The notes under the pieces were generated by a model. That model worked only from the letters and a program-made list of their open reading frames with translations, was not told the origin of the DNA and searched no databases. This document shows positions 1 to 11,345 of a stretch of DNA of 64,000 nt, one piece after another. The position numbers and the translations under genes are program-made. Source of the DNA: Trichostrongylus colubriformis (lineage: Eukaryota > Nematoda > Chromadorea > Rhabditida > Trichostrongylidae); assembly GCA_963978905.1 (NCBI GenBank), contig OZ022259.1, positions 5,270,001-5,334,000 of the forward strand. The letters run 5' to 3'. Positions within the stretch are counted from its first letter, which is position 1. Every line of letters starts with the position of its first letter.

Positions 1-3000
1 CTTCTCCATTTTCACATAAATGGGGTCATTGTACTTGACGAAGAAGACCTTAAAAGAGCTACTACGATCACAGTCTCATTTCAACAGTGGAGGTTTATAC
101 TGAAGATATAAAAATCGAAATAAAAAAGAGTGCTATCGCGATGAGAGGAGGGACATCTTACTCAAAATCGTCCACCTTGGCATTCCTGAGAGGTCTTTGC
201 GGAGTAAATCTGCACAATCAAGCGCATATATTTGCCTGAGCGTAAGTGGATGAAGATAGAAGTTTTCTCCGTCTTCGTTCAGGTAGAAAAAGCATCCATA
301 ACAGGATGCCCTCCCGCGATTATTGTGATGGCACCGGTAAGAGCAATTCCAGCATACCCACCTTCATCTCCTGTTTGAGAATATCCGGCCTTTTCTGTAC
401 GATAAGGTTTATGTTGCGCAAAGCAACATATTGAATTTCCGGTTCTGCAGAAAGCAAAGTGACCTGAACAAGGAAGGAATTCGAACTTTTTGGCAAATCC
501 GTTATGAATACATATAGCCATATCTTGGTGGAAACAACTAAATGTTAATTAAATGACTAATTGATGAAAAACGGCAAAATTATTCAAACACAAAATTTCC
601 TTTGAAATGTGACTGACCATAGGTGGTGCCAGTTTCTTGGTTAACTGATTAATGAATTCCGAATCCGATGGCAGCATATCAACCAACTTCATCAACACCT
701 AGAGAAGAGAGCCATTCAGACTTGAAAAACCAAAATCATAAAAAAATACAAAAAGGACAAAAACAGAAAAAAAAGGAGAAAAAAGAAAAGTAGACAGCGG
801 AGTAGTTCAATGAAAAGGAGGAAAGACGAGAAAATATTAAGAGCGAGTAAATGCCAAATCCGACTATAAAGTGAAGGCTCCCAGATCACCGTGGCCATTC
901 GAGATGAGATGTAGGTGGCCTAATGCAATTTCGAACGGTGACCTCAAATCTGCCCTTCCCATCAGATCTGCTAAACGATTCTGGGAGCGAAGTTACAGAC
1001 CCCAGTGATATACGGTACAACCTATACAGCGGGCCTTATGTGAATTGCGAAACAGCATTTGCAGAGCCTCAATGGAACAACGGTTAAGGTGTTGGACGCG
1101 AATCTCAAGAAGGTTCGAATCTTTGCTGAAGGTACTCGTTTTGCTTTTTTCCTGAAGAGCCTTCCAAAAGCTTGCAAAACGCATTTACATCTCTATAAAG
1201 GTGTACGTGGCCTATGCTACGAACACTAAAAGGTGCCATTCTGGCTACTAGCTACCCTCTTCTTTTGGCCCAAGACACCAGTCAATTCCACCACCTCGTT
1301 CGTTTGTAGGACATACAAATGAGAAATTATAAACCCTTTTTGAGCACTTATAATTGGCAAACACAATATTTCAGCAAAAAAAAAATCCAGTCCTTTATCC
1401 ACAGTCACCACACCGTCGATTTTGATGGTGACGAAAAGGTGAGCTGTCACCCGACATTCCAGTCTGGCTGGAAAATTGTATATGGGTGACTAGCCAAAAA
1501 CGCAGAACCTCATTTGCTTCACGCATCAAAAAGCCATACAAAATTTGCAGGCATATTTCTTGAAGGATCTGATGGTGGTATCAATTTCCCGCCATTCACT
1601 TTTGGAGGCTCCTTATCAGCCTTTATCAGTTGCTATCACTTCCGTTCCTTCACCACTGAGGTCACCTTATCACCCCCTATATCACTTCGAAAATTCAGAG
1701 TCCCAGCTTCACTGCGACGCGAGATATAAATTTCCCGCCATGCTTTTTTTGGAGGCTCCTTAGCAGCCCTTATCAGTTGCTATCAATTCCGTTCCTTCAC
1801 CACTGATGTTCCCTTACCATTCCCTATATCACTTCAAAACTTCAGAATCCCAGCTTTGCTGCGAAGCGAGATAGGAATTTCCGGTCAAACACACACACCA
1901 ACAGACACACTTAGCCGATTATATATAGTAGAATTGTTCTACTACAGAACCTATGAAAGATAAGTGCACGGTCAAACAGGCTACAACATCTTCAAGTGGC
2001 CTCAAGGGAGAAAGTCACATTCGAAGAAAAAAGCTCACTTTAACAGTGGAAAGGACCACTGCAGCATTTGCATGGGCAAGACGAGGAGAAATGCGCTCAC
2101 AAATGTTCTGTGCTTCTCGTTCATCTCGTGGTCTATAACTGGCCAGAGCATCCAAAATGAACACCTAAGATAACTCAAATGACTTTGTTTTCTTACGAAT
2201 GTATGATTATTGAGTTGAATGAGAAGCCTGAATATGAACTCACCTGTCCCCACTCCGTACACTCATTCAGAGCAGTTAACAATTTGTTCACCATTTGACT
2301 ATTGACCTAAAAAAATATCACTGCTGTAATATCGCAGCCTACTGATTGCTGTATAGTATATTTACTTCAATAAGCGGGCGCTGCTCATTAATTTCGGTCA
2401 ACGCAGCCACTGCATTAGCAACCACCATCGGATTCGCATCAGACAATAGGTCATTAAGCAGCTCTACAAATCCTGAAATGAAATCGATAATTGCACCGAG
2501 TTCGTAGAGTATCGAATGGTGTGCGAAATCAAATTCTAAACGACAAACCTTGCTCTTCCACTAGCTTAGGATTCATATCGTGAAGCTTAGCAACACATAC
2601 TGCTGCAGTTTTGCGTACATAGGGATCCTCATCCTGCGATAAGAACACTCATAAATAGGAGAAAGGAGATGTGAAAACATTGGAAAAAACGGAAATAAAA
2701 CAGATGAATTGATTACATCCCGTCTCGCTGCACCTATCAGAGGCATACTCACCCAGGGCAGAGCTAGGGTCATAAAATTTTGACAGAAGGGGTCTTATTC
2801 TGGGTCTCAGCGTGAAGGATCGAGTTTTTAATTGAGTAATACTCGACAACCAAGCATTGTCGAGGGAATTTCGGACCGGCTAGCCGACCACGTATCAAAG
2901 GGCAGTTCTACGCTCATATAATGACGAAATATTTGCCGGTTCTGGTATAGGCATATTTTAAGCCAGACTCAGATGCGTCGCGTGCGTAGCGCGTCGGACG

Positions 3001-4545
3001 GCGCGATGAGGCGATGGACACATTTCTAAACATGTTCCTCGACGCCAGGCTTGTCTCTGTGCACACTTCATAACCCTGCAGTACGAGGTCGTGCTTATTC
3101 AGTAGGTGTGAAGCTAACTATCACCAACAACGGATTTGGCAGCAAATCAGAAGCAGTCACTGATTAATTTTTTAAATAATGGAGAGCAGATTTCCTCTTC
3201 GCATTAGGCCTGTTAATCATCGCTTGCAAACAATTAGGCACACATAAACGATAAACGGTGAAAAAAAAGAGTACGAAAGCTAAAAGCAGTGAAGGATCGA
3301 TACACAGACCTTCATGCATTTTCGTAATGGTTCGCATAGATATTCGGTGATCTTCTCAACACGAATACAGCCCATAGTGCGTACTGCGAGAGCTCGAATG
3401 AGTGGATTTGGATCTTCGCAGTCCTATAATACGTTCATAGATCAAGTTTTCATGAAGAAGCATAACAGAAAAGATACCTTAACGAACGTGTTGACAGCCA
3501 TTATAGCTAGGTCTGGTTGACTCTTTGCATAGTTCATCAGGTAAAGGTACACAAGCTTCTTTAGCTCAACGTTGTCCGTTTGCATGCAATTAACCACATC
3601 AGGGAACAATGCACTGAAATCATCGCTCAGAAATCCGTTAGTATAGAAGTTGAAAATAGCAATATTACCCACCTTACATCCTTTCCCACAGTCATGCTTG
3701 CGATAACCTTTTTGACAGCTTCGCGTTTCTTTTCTTTCTTGTCAGAATTGAGCTCGGTTTTTAGCTCAAAAATCTCACCTGAACACGATGATAGGCATAA
3801 GACAAATGAAAGAAAAAAGGGGGAAAACCCAGTTCTCGGATTATCCTCCAGAATACCACAAAAGGCAGGTAAAATTGGGTAAAACGCCTATTTCAAACCC
3901 GATTGGTATTTGACCGAGTATCGCGACGTCTTCTTACATTAGATTCAGCAAGTATATCGATGTGCAGAAAACATCAGCTACTAGACGACTTCACTGGAGC
4001 CAATGAATCGCATTTTACATAACTCGGTCGTGAGAGTCCCGCAAAGTGCATGTCATAAAATCCTATCATCGAGAGTACATGGTATTGAACTAATTATGTC
4101 GTTATTCCAAAACCATAGAACCGTGAAGCGGACATGAGGAAGAGGGGGGGGGGGAGACGGCACAAGTGGTTCAGCTCATTCTCTTAGCCCTCACAAGCAC
4201 AGGTAAAATACACACCTCCTTGCTTACAATCATTACTTCTTATCTTTCTCCCATTCCCATTAACTTGTTTCAATTGTGATGAACGGTAATTTGGATGCAT
4301 TGGCTTAAATATTCCCAGTATCCATACAGGGTCTCAAAAGCATTAGCTATGATGCCAACAAGCCACCAACTATAAAGGTTTGAAGAGAGGCACGTTGGCA
4401 TTTTAAACATAGTCAGACGCCGAAACATGCAGCAAACCCTACACTAACTATAGGTTTCATAGGTGAGTTGTTCGATTACTGCAAAAACTCGACGAAGTGT
4501 GAACTCACCCTTCTTTGTGGTGGTGAAGTACTTCGAGTCCGTCAT
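1..4545 (-). CDS. apb-1: AP-1/AP-2 complex subunit beta (beta-adaptin), 5' part, 11 exons
   Basis: Beta-adaptin is the large subunit of the heterotetrameric clathrin adaptors; in C. elegans one beta-adaptin, APB-1, serves both AP-1 (Golgi/endosome) and AP-2 (plasma membrane). Exons, all in phase: 4545-4509, 3778-3673, 3613-3478, 3423-3310, 2633-2549, 2472-2366, 2306-2244, 2164-2039, 698-618, 463-362 and 48-1. They give 335 codons of the adaptin N-terminal trunk. Highly conserved stretches include [19 protein letters not shown] at the start, [57 protein letters not shown] and [20 protein letters not shown]. The start is the family's invariant MTDSKYF. The family is about 940 residues, so roughly two thirds, including hinge and ear, lies beyond the left edge. 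The 1.34-kb intron between 2039 and 698 holds a tandem repeat. No frameshift is seen. Confidence 0.96.
1583..1880. repeat. Two-copy tandem repeat, period about 146 bp
   Basis: Two adjacent diverged copies begin at 1583 and 1729 with the same AATTTCCCGCCA motif, each followed by a 'ggaggctcctta' block and a 'ttccttcaccactga' block. The array lies in the largest apb-1 intron. The short open frames across it are by-products of the repeat. Confidence 0.75.
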
Positions 4546-4773
4546 GGTGATACTAACTACCCAATAGCGCTTGCACGAATCGTTCCGAACCTGAATACAT
4601 GCAGCAGCTTCACTATAAAAGAAACACTTGTTACAACAATTAATTCTGATCGCTTGTGAGCAGTAAAGCAATATGAGTTATGGTGAAGAATTGAATAAAC
4701 TTCCTAAAACAAGTTTACAAGGGGAATATCGTTTCTGACAGCTGATATCATTTGAAAAAAAATTGGATATCAT

Positions 4774-5325
4774 ACAACAAGGAGGCGCTCATGTACTATG
4801 GGGGTGGCACTCAAAATCATTTCTAGGGAGTGGAAAGTTTTTCCTCACCCTGAGAGGCTAAGAAGAAGCTCAAAGGAGTGTCCTCAACCAGAAAAAGGAT
4901 GAAAGAAGTATTTACTACACAGAAAAATATTCACCCATTCCGAAGCTCCTTCCCCCTCAAGGCTTAGGCAAAAACCACAATCCCGGTTTGCACTGATATC
5001 ATAGTACCTTCCAGCACATTGAAAAAAACATGATACTAGAATAGACACAATAAAAACCCAAAGAACAAAAAGGAGACAATGAAATAACTAGGACCAAGCA
5101 CTTAGCCTAAGCCTTGGGGAAAGGGGACACTTCACACACGAGAGATCATGAATGGTAGGCGATTTTGTTTGTTTATTTGCTTTCGACATTTTGAAATAAG
5201 AACATCCTGATGACAATCGGACACGTTGATATTACATGTTTGAAGACTTGCGATGGAATTAAATCTCTATTGTAATTTCGAATGTGTTTTTGGGTGCCAC
5301 CCCCATAGTACATGAGCGCCAACAA
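4774..5325. mobile_element. Foldback/MITE with about 45-bp inverted ends
   Basis: The left end (4774-4831) and right end (5281-5325) are inverted copies sharing the core GGCGCTCATGTACTATGGGG. The roughly 550-bp interior has no credible coding capacity. It lies just upstream of the apb-1 start, so apb-1 promoter sequence must be either very short or interspersed with it. Confidence 0.7.
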
Positions 5326-5914
5326 GGATATTAAATGAGAAACAGGATGGAAGAGGAACGTGGACAAAATGGAGAGAGAAGAAGCAAGGAGGATACAAGC
5401 CGGGTCGACACTCGATATGCGCCAGCAGGCCATCGGAAGTTGGCCCGCTGTGTGAAGGCTGGCTCCGTCCGGTACCATAACCAAGGCACACCGGCACTCG
5501 AGGATTCTTCGACGAGAAGGGTCGTATTTGACCGGCTAGAAGGGGGGGGGGGGGTGGTACCTGCAAGGCCAGCAATAAGCACTAGAATCTAAACGTTCAA
5601 TAAGCAGATAAGAAGCGAAGGGTTTTTAACAGCAAATCTGTGTGAGGATATGAGAAATAAATATCATTTTGCTTCAAGTAAGAATACATAGCAATGAAAC
5701 ACATTGCGGCTAAACGATCCGGCAACAGTTACTGAAGCTATAGAGATAAAAAAAGCTAGGGGGGTCGTATTTGGTCCTCTCAGAGGAAGTGGGGTCGTAC
5801 TGGAACGGCTATTTACCTCGACATTTGCGAGTGCCCTGAACATAACCTATTATAAACCAGGAGTTTCGTGTCGGTTTACTCGTTTTTTGTTTGCCCCGCC
5901 CGGTTGTCGGTACC
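5326..5914. other. Intergenic sequence, no gene seen
   Basis: Open frames on both strands at 5331-5592 overlap one another, have low-complexity composition and match no family. A 10-bp G run lies near 5551. A block around 5455-5560 resembles one around 58690-58800, which suggests an old dispersed repeat. Confidence 0.5.
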
Positions 5915-6156
5915 GGGTGTGTGCGCTTATGACGGAAAATCGCGTGGCCGCGCGCGGCGAGCTGCTCGCTGGGTGCGAGTACCAGTGTCAGGGCATGGCA
6001 GCCTTCAAGTGAGGCAGTGTGGCATTGGTGGAAGTGCAGAGGTGACGCAGCCACGTTCTATCGGGCTCCCTAGAACAAACGATTCGGCAAGTCGTGCTGA
6101 TGGCACCGCGCGTGCGACGACCGCGAAGCGGTTTTCTGTCATAAGTGCACACACCC
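5915..6156 (+). mobile_element. MULE-type MITE, copy 1
   Basis: Inverted termini read GGGTGTGTGCGCTTATGACG and its near-complement at the right end. The flanks are GTCGGTACC on the left and GTCGGTATC on the right, a 9-bp target duplication with one mismatch. The interior has the family block of GC-rich 'gtggccgcgcgcggcgag' and 'gggcatggcagccttcaa'. Too short to encode a transposase. Confidence 0.85.
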
Positions 6157-7240
6157 GTCGGTATCATCAGAAAAACAAGTTTCAGAGGTCAGGTCACGTC
6201 TGGGTTGGGTGGGGCGTGGTCCAAGATGTGCGGAGCGCACGTGGGCCATGTAGGACTCTGCCCACAGTATATAGGGCGTGCTCTGCAATGCCCTCAGCTC
6301 AGTGCAAAATTCTATAATTTGTCTTAAAATTGCCCGGCTTTTGGGAGAAGGTAGGACTAGATGAGTTTAGATATTTGTTTCAGTTGAGGGAGACCCGCCT
6401 TCAGTGGGCGAAGCGTGCTCCGGGTGACGGTGCTTATTACAGATGTTCATAACTCGCCGCCTCCAGAGCGACATAGAGAATGGAGGTGAGAGATATCTAA
6501 GCTGGAGATCTAATCTGTGCTTGACATATTTGAAATGGGTGGAGACCTGCCCATAATGGGCGGAGTGTGCAGTTGACGAAATCGTATTCACTTATGGAAA
6601 TTATAGTTCCTATCTAAGGACCAGGTAAAAGTTTAAGTAATGAGTTACAGGTAGAAGGACAAAAATATACCACATGATCACGGTAGGTGGAACCTTCAAT
6701 GGATACTAATTACAATACTGTTTCTTCCGCAGGACGCTGGAAACCTATTATGGATCATATCATTGAGTTAGTGCCCTCATAGGAGCTGAAATTCTGGAGA
6801 ATATATCACAGACCGGTATCGATTGAAATTACCGGTTTTTGTGGAGAATACAGGATACTGCTCATCGACAATAACACTGAATGAGTGCGCTCACAAAGAT
6901 GGAATCTACAGCCTCAACCTGTAATTGAACATGAGATGATTAGCGAGCCACCCCAAGAGGTATGCGCAGTGCAGAAAAGAAAATATTGGCCGGCATTGAT
7001 CGAAATCATCTCAGTGTCAGGCCCCGAAAACAAGCATGATTTACCCTTCAGTTACTACAGTCGTGGAAGGTGAAAAACTGGAGCATCGGATGCCATACAT
7101 GTAACCGTCGGTTTTCGGAAGGGAGGCCAGACGATGTGTTGGTGTTCACCCAACAAAGTTGCAGAAGCTTACAGCACACACTAGTAGATCGATACCTATT
7201 GCTATAACGAGCATTATGAGTAGGGCTGTGAATGGACACT
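6157..7240 (+). repeat. Dispersed repeat about 1 kb, inverted copy at 28590-29550
   Basis: Two segments, 6157-6590 and 7050-7240, reappear in reverse orientation and matching order at 29078-29550 and 28590-28780. Shared landmarks are AGATCTAATCTGTGCTTGAC (aligning with the reverse of 29120-29140), the 'gggcgg' blocks and CGATACCTATTGCTATAACG (aligning near 28640). The middle is more diverged. No protein was recognised, so the class is unknown. Confidence 0.7.
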
Positions 7241-7395
7241 GCAACAGCACAAATGCAAAACTATAGGTTCACGCAGAAGTTATTGTCATGACATCGTTGA
7301 GCAACTTTTTCTCCACCTCACTTTACATACCAACGCTTCGAAAAGCAATGGCTACATAAGTACAAAAAATATTCACTCACACTTGCACTTTGTGA

Positions 7396-7580
7396 GGCAG
7401 CGTTCATACTTTGTGGTGCTGGCGGCAAGGCGCAAGCTAAGCCTTGCGTGCCTCTGCGTCTTCGTCTGCGCCACCCTGCCTCGTTGCATGCGTAGCCTCT
7501 GCACCCCCCCGCGAGCCATCCTGCCTCGTTGCTTGTGAATGCAGCCTCGCCCGGTCGGCGCAAAGTGTATGAACGCGGCC
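7396..7580. mobile_element. Tourist/Harbinger-like MITE, copy 1
   Basis: The ends read GGCAGCGTTCATACTTTG on the left and CAAAGTGTATGAACGCGGCC on the right, followed by TAA. The same ends occur at 46463, 52120-52292 and 55665-55857. GGCC-type ends next to TTA/TAA fit PIF/Harbinger-derived MITEs. Open frames crossing it are spurious. Confidence 0.75.
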
Positions 7581-9927
7581 TAATGCGTTCCACGGCGATT
7601 GCCGCATTACAATAGCAACGCGGAGATCGCAATGGTACACGGTATCTTCTTTTATAGCAGCTTGAACTCAATCCTCCAAAGAATTGTAAACTGTTTTCGT
7701 AATAACCCCCTTAGCCCAATCTACTAGCGCTTCGGTTTCCTTAATGGCTGCGTAGTTCTCTATATGCAAATCCAGTGCGCATCCTGTAGATGTTGTATGC
7801 CTATGTTTCCTGGGAAAAATATCAACCGGTACACTCGTTAAACTGAATTCGACGTTATCTTTCCTTCCATCTTCCGTCTTTCTGAATTCTTATAGCATTC
7901 TATCTGCTGTGGCATTATTCATTTTACTAGAAAATGAACGAGTTGCTACAAATTCTGTTTCTTGCTTCAGAAAGAAAGTTTTAAGTAGTGACAGCAACTT
8001 CTATACAAATTATTCAATTAAAGCTATTTTAGTGAGACAATTATTATTTTCATGCCCTAGAAAGTCATTTCGGCTACCGTTGCGATCGCCTACTCTGATT
8101 GCTAATACACACTAAGGTGGTATAAAAAGTTTTCTCAGCACGAAAAACAAACTTCAGAAACTTGAAACCTTGTAAGGCTCCCCAACAGACACACCGTGCC
8201 TTCCTCTCCAACACGTGAGCACTAAAATGAAAAGCGCATCATGTGAAACAGATACTGATTTTGTGTGGAATCCCATGGATCCGGAGTTATCTTAAAATGC
8301 ACATCTAACAGATGAAAAACTCGATTGGCTTACGGGAAATTTAAAAAGCAATTTGGCTTCCTGGGGCTGCTCGCATCACATCGCAAGCCTTCCAGTATTT
8401 ATGTCAGTAAGTAGCAGATCGTACTTAATTTCTATGAGTGGAGACTCTACCGACACTGTCGGAAATTAGAGATGTGACGGCATTCTCAGGCTATTGTACA
8501 TCGCAGGGTCAAGCATAGGACGAGCAGACCACAAATTTTCGAGGTAGGAGGTCGTAGTTATCAAAGCGGTTTCCTGGAGATTATAGGCCGATAAGGTGAT
8601 CCCTTAAAAAACGAGTAGCAACACTATGATTATCGGGTGATTAACGGCCTTTTTCAGAGACATCATTTTAATATACAAGCTTCACTCACTCAGTTATGAA
8701 AGGGAGGAGGTCATGTGGGTCGAGGTCGATTTGGGGGTTGTATTTCTCGATATTTTGCACTTTATGCTTCTTCTTTTCTTCTTCTATTCCTCTCCTTTCT
8801 TTTCCAACTTTCCTGTCTTCCGCAACACTACTAACGCATATGGAAGCTCTTTCTGTAATCAGTTGCTATTTTCATGGCCGTCTTTTGAAATATTCGATCA
8901 AATGAAAGGAAGTGCGATTGGGACAAATGCCAAATAGATCGTTGCAACAGCGGCAGGCATTTGCCGCCTTCAGCGCCACAGAGTATGAAAGCAATCTATA
9001 CATATGTAACTGCTGCTGTGTAGAGTTTCTTCCGGGCTTATGGCATTTAGCTTGAAGGAACGCTATAGCTATATCTGACGAGAGAAATAAAAGTAAGCAT
9101 CACACCGTCTTAGAACATACGTCAGGAATGTCCTAGGTCACCGCCGCACGCGAACTGACGACACCACCAAGCGCGACGAATTCCCTGCTAGTCTCGCCAT
9201 GAAAAGGAAGTGGCCACGCGTCAGAGAGCGCGGTAACCGTGCCTTTGCATAAGCTTACTTGGTGTCATATCTGAAGCGCATCCAATCATGGTTCGTGCCA
9301 ATTAATCAGGAACAAGGCAGTTTAAGGTTGCTTGGCTCATGCTGCATTCTGCATTGGGCCAACCTCTTGCCATTACTTTGAATTACTCCCAAAAGGTTCG
9401 CGTGCTACTGTAGTTGGAGGAGGGGCACTCATTGTTGCGCTGTCGTTTCTCACTGGAAACCGTTCCTCAATCATCAGTTTGTATATTCGAGTGTATATTT
9501 TTACCTAAGCCTGACTTTCGGGGAGTAGGGGCTCCCCAACTAATCAAAGGATTAGGCTAAAATCTAGGCAAAAATAGCGCCGGACGCCGAGCTCAGTGGA
9601 GTGCCCCCCCCCCTCCCCACCTACACTAGCACCGTAGTTTGTACCCTCACGCAAATTTCGCCACTGAATTAGTGTAATTATAAGTTCAGTTTATCTTGTG
9701 AAGGGTCAGCCAGTGTTTAAAGGCCTGTGATGACTTGCAAAGTGTGAGGCTTCCTGGGCAAACATTCAGTGAACGTACTAGAAATAATTTTCCCCGTTTG
9801 TGGAATAACTGTGAAATCTGAATAGCAAGGTGTTCACATTTGCTCTGCAACAGTACAAAATCGGCCCCTTCTGAATACTTCCCTTTTGCTCCCTCTGTAT
9901 CACCAGCAGCTGAGGAGTAGATCCAAG
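7581..9927. other. Intergenic sequence, no gene seen
   Basis: I see no conserved protein, RNA or terminal-repeat structure here. Small frames such as those at 7909-8115 and 8696-8937 have simple hydrophobic or low-complexity content without splice or homology support. A C-run lies near 9604. Confidence 0.4.
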
Positions 9928-10152
9928 GGGTAAAGCTACTAATCCGGAAAATCGCTTCGCGGTGCGCACTCGCGGGCCACCAGTACGACTTGCGAATCGA
10001 TTGCTCTAAGGAGCCCGGCAAAGCGTGGCTGCGTCACCTTCTGCGCCTCCACCCATGCCACACTGACTGCCATGCCCCGCCACTGGCACTCGCACCCACC
10101 GCGCCCTCGCCGCAGGCGGCCACGCGATTTTCCGGACTAAGTAGCCTCACCC
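9928..10152 (-). mobile_element. MULE-type MITE, copy 2
   Basis: This copy is reverse-oriented. It is flanked by AGATCCAAG on both sides (9919-9927 and 10153-10161), a perfect 9-bp target duplication. The right end is GTAGCCTCACCC and the interior carries the family 'gccactggcactcgcaccc' block. Confidence 0.88.
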
Positions 10153-11345
10153 AGATCCAAGCGGTGAGAAGTTAACCCAGGCAGCTCGTAGTTTTCTCGT
10201 CCTCGCAACAAGTCAGTGCGACGCACCGCGAAGGTATAAACGCAGTGCGACAAGATCGAGATAGCGGCACTATGCGCATGGCCGCTGGGTAACACATAGT
10301 CGGCTGACTGTACTCGATACCTCGATGAAGTCGCACGTCGCCAAACACTTCATACTGCAAGAATTTCAAATCAGAATAAGTTCACATCTCTGAGCAATTC
10401 CGCGATTTTTAGTTCTTCTCCCTGACCACAGAGCTACTGGAGACTCTAATTATTGACTCAAGAGAAACCTTGTAACTACTGCCTTCAATTTTTTCCATAA
10501 CTTCTATCTGTAACGCATAAATCTTCAAACGAGAAATTTGAGAATCCTTTTGTGAAGAAGAAAGCAGAATGGAAATATAGCATTTATCATCACGCATCAT
10601 AACAAGTAGGAACGATCGAATATGAGAATACAACATATGGCAGACTTTCAATCAATAACGACGGTATCCGATTTCGCACGGTCAATGTCACTAACGGGCA
10701 GAGGTGGTCTACATGCGAAATCACGCTCTTTCATTTCCTATATTTCTACGTCTCTCTACTTTTAGCACGTTATTTTCAACGGATGGGCGGACTAGCTTTC
10801 GGTATGGGCATTGAACGAACCTACGTGATCTCCTAATTCCTGAATTTCGTTCAACCAATTATAGCGTTCATCACAATTGTACAAAACCATCAACGCAGGG
10901 GATAAATATCACAAAACGAGCTGTGCTCAGAACAATTCAAACAGTAAAAAAATAATTTTTGTATACAACGTTACAAAAGTACAACGATGATAGAGACACA
11001 GCGAGAACCCAAGGAACAACACAAACGACTAAACAAAGCTATATGAGAGTTGGAGATAGAGAGGAAAACTGATGATGACACTGTATATGTATATCAATGG
11101 TTCATCTTGAGTATCTATGTATCTAAGAGAACCTATGGTAGCCATATAACTGAATCGAATAGCGCCCCGCATCAAGAGCAAATAAACAATGGTCCGAACT
11201 ACAACCACAGAAACACATCGGGTAGGATACATGGAACCGTATAGCAAATTCATTTGAGGGATATTTAAGACTGATTCTCGCAGAGGATAAACTACGCAGT
11301 AATTACAACTAAGCTTCAACAACTATGCTCCCCATACGACATTCA
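10153..11345. other. crh-1 3' flank, no gene seen
   Basis: This AT-rich sequence lies downstream of the crh-1 stop codon and probably contains its 3' UTR. I found no clear AATAAA polyadenylation signal close to the stop on the minus strand. The overlapping frames at 11029-11322 and 11050-11244 are not supported. Confidence 0.4.

Noticed and set aside
5868..6317. 149-codon plus frame
   Set aside because: It runs through a MULE-type MITE and an adjacent dispersed repeat; GC-rich composition explains the open frame.
7318..7671. Arg-rich minus frame
   Set aside because: It coincides with the Harbinger-like MITE at 7396-7580; the same frame type appears in the other copies.
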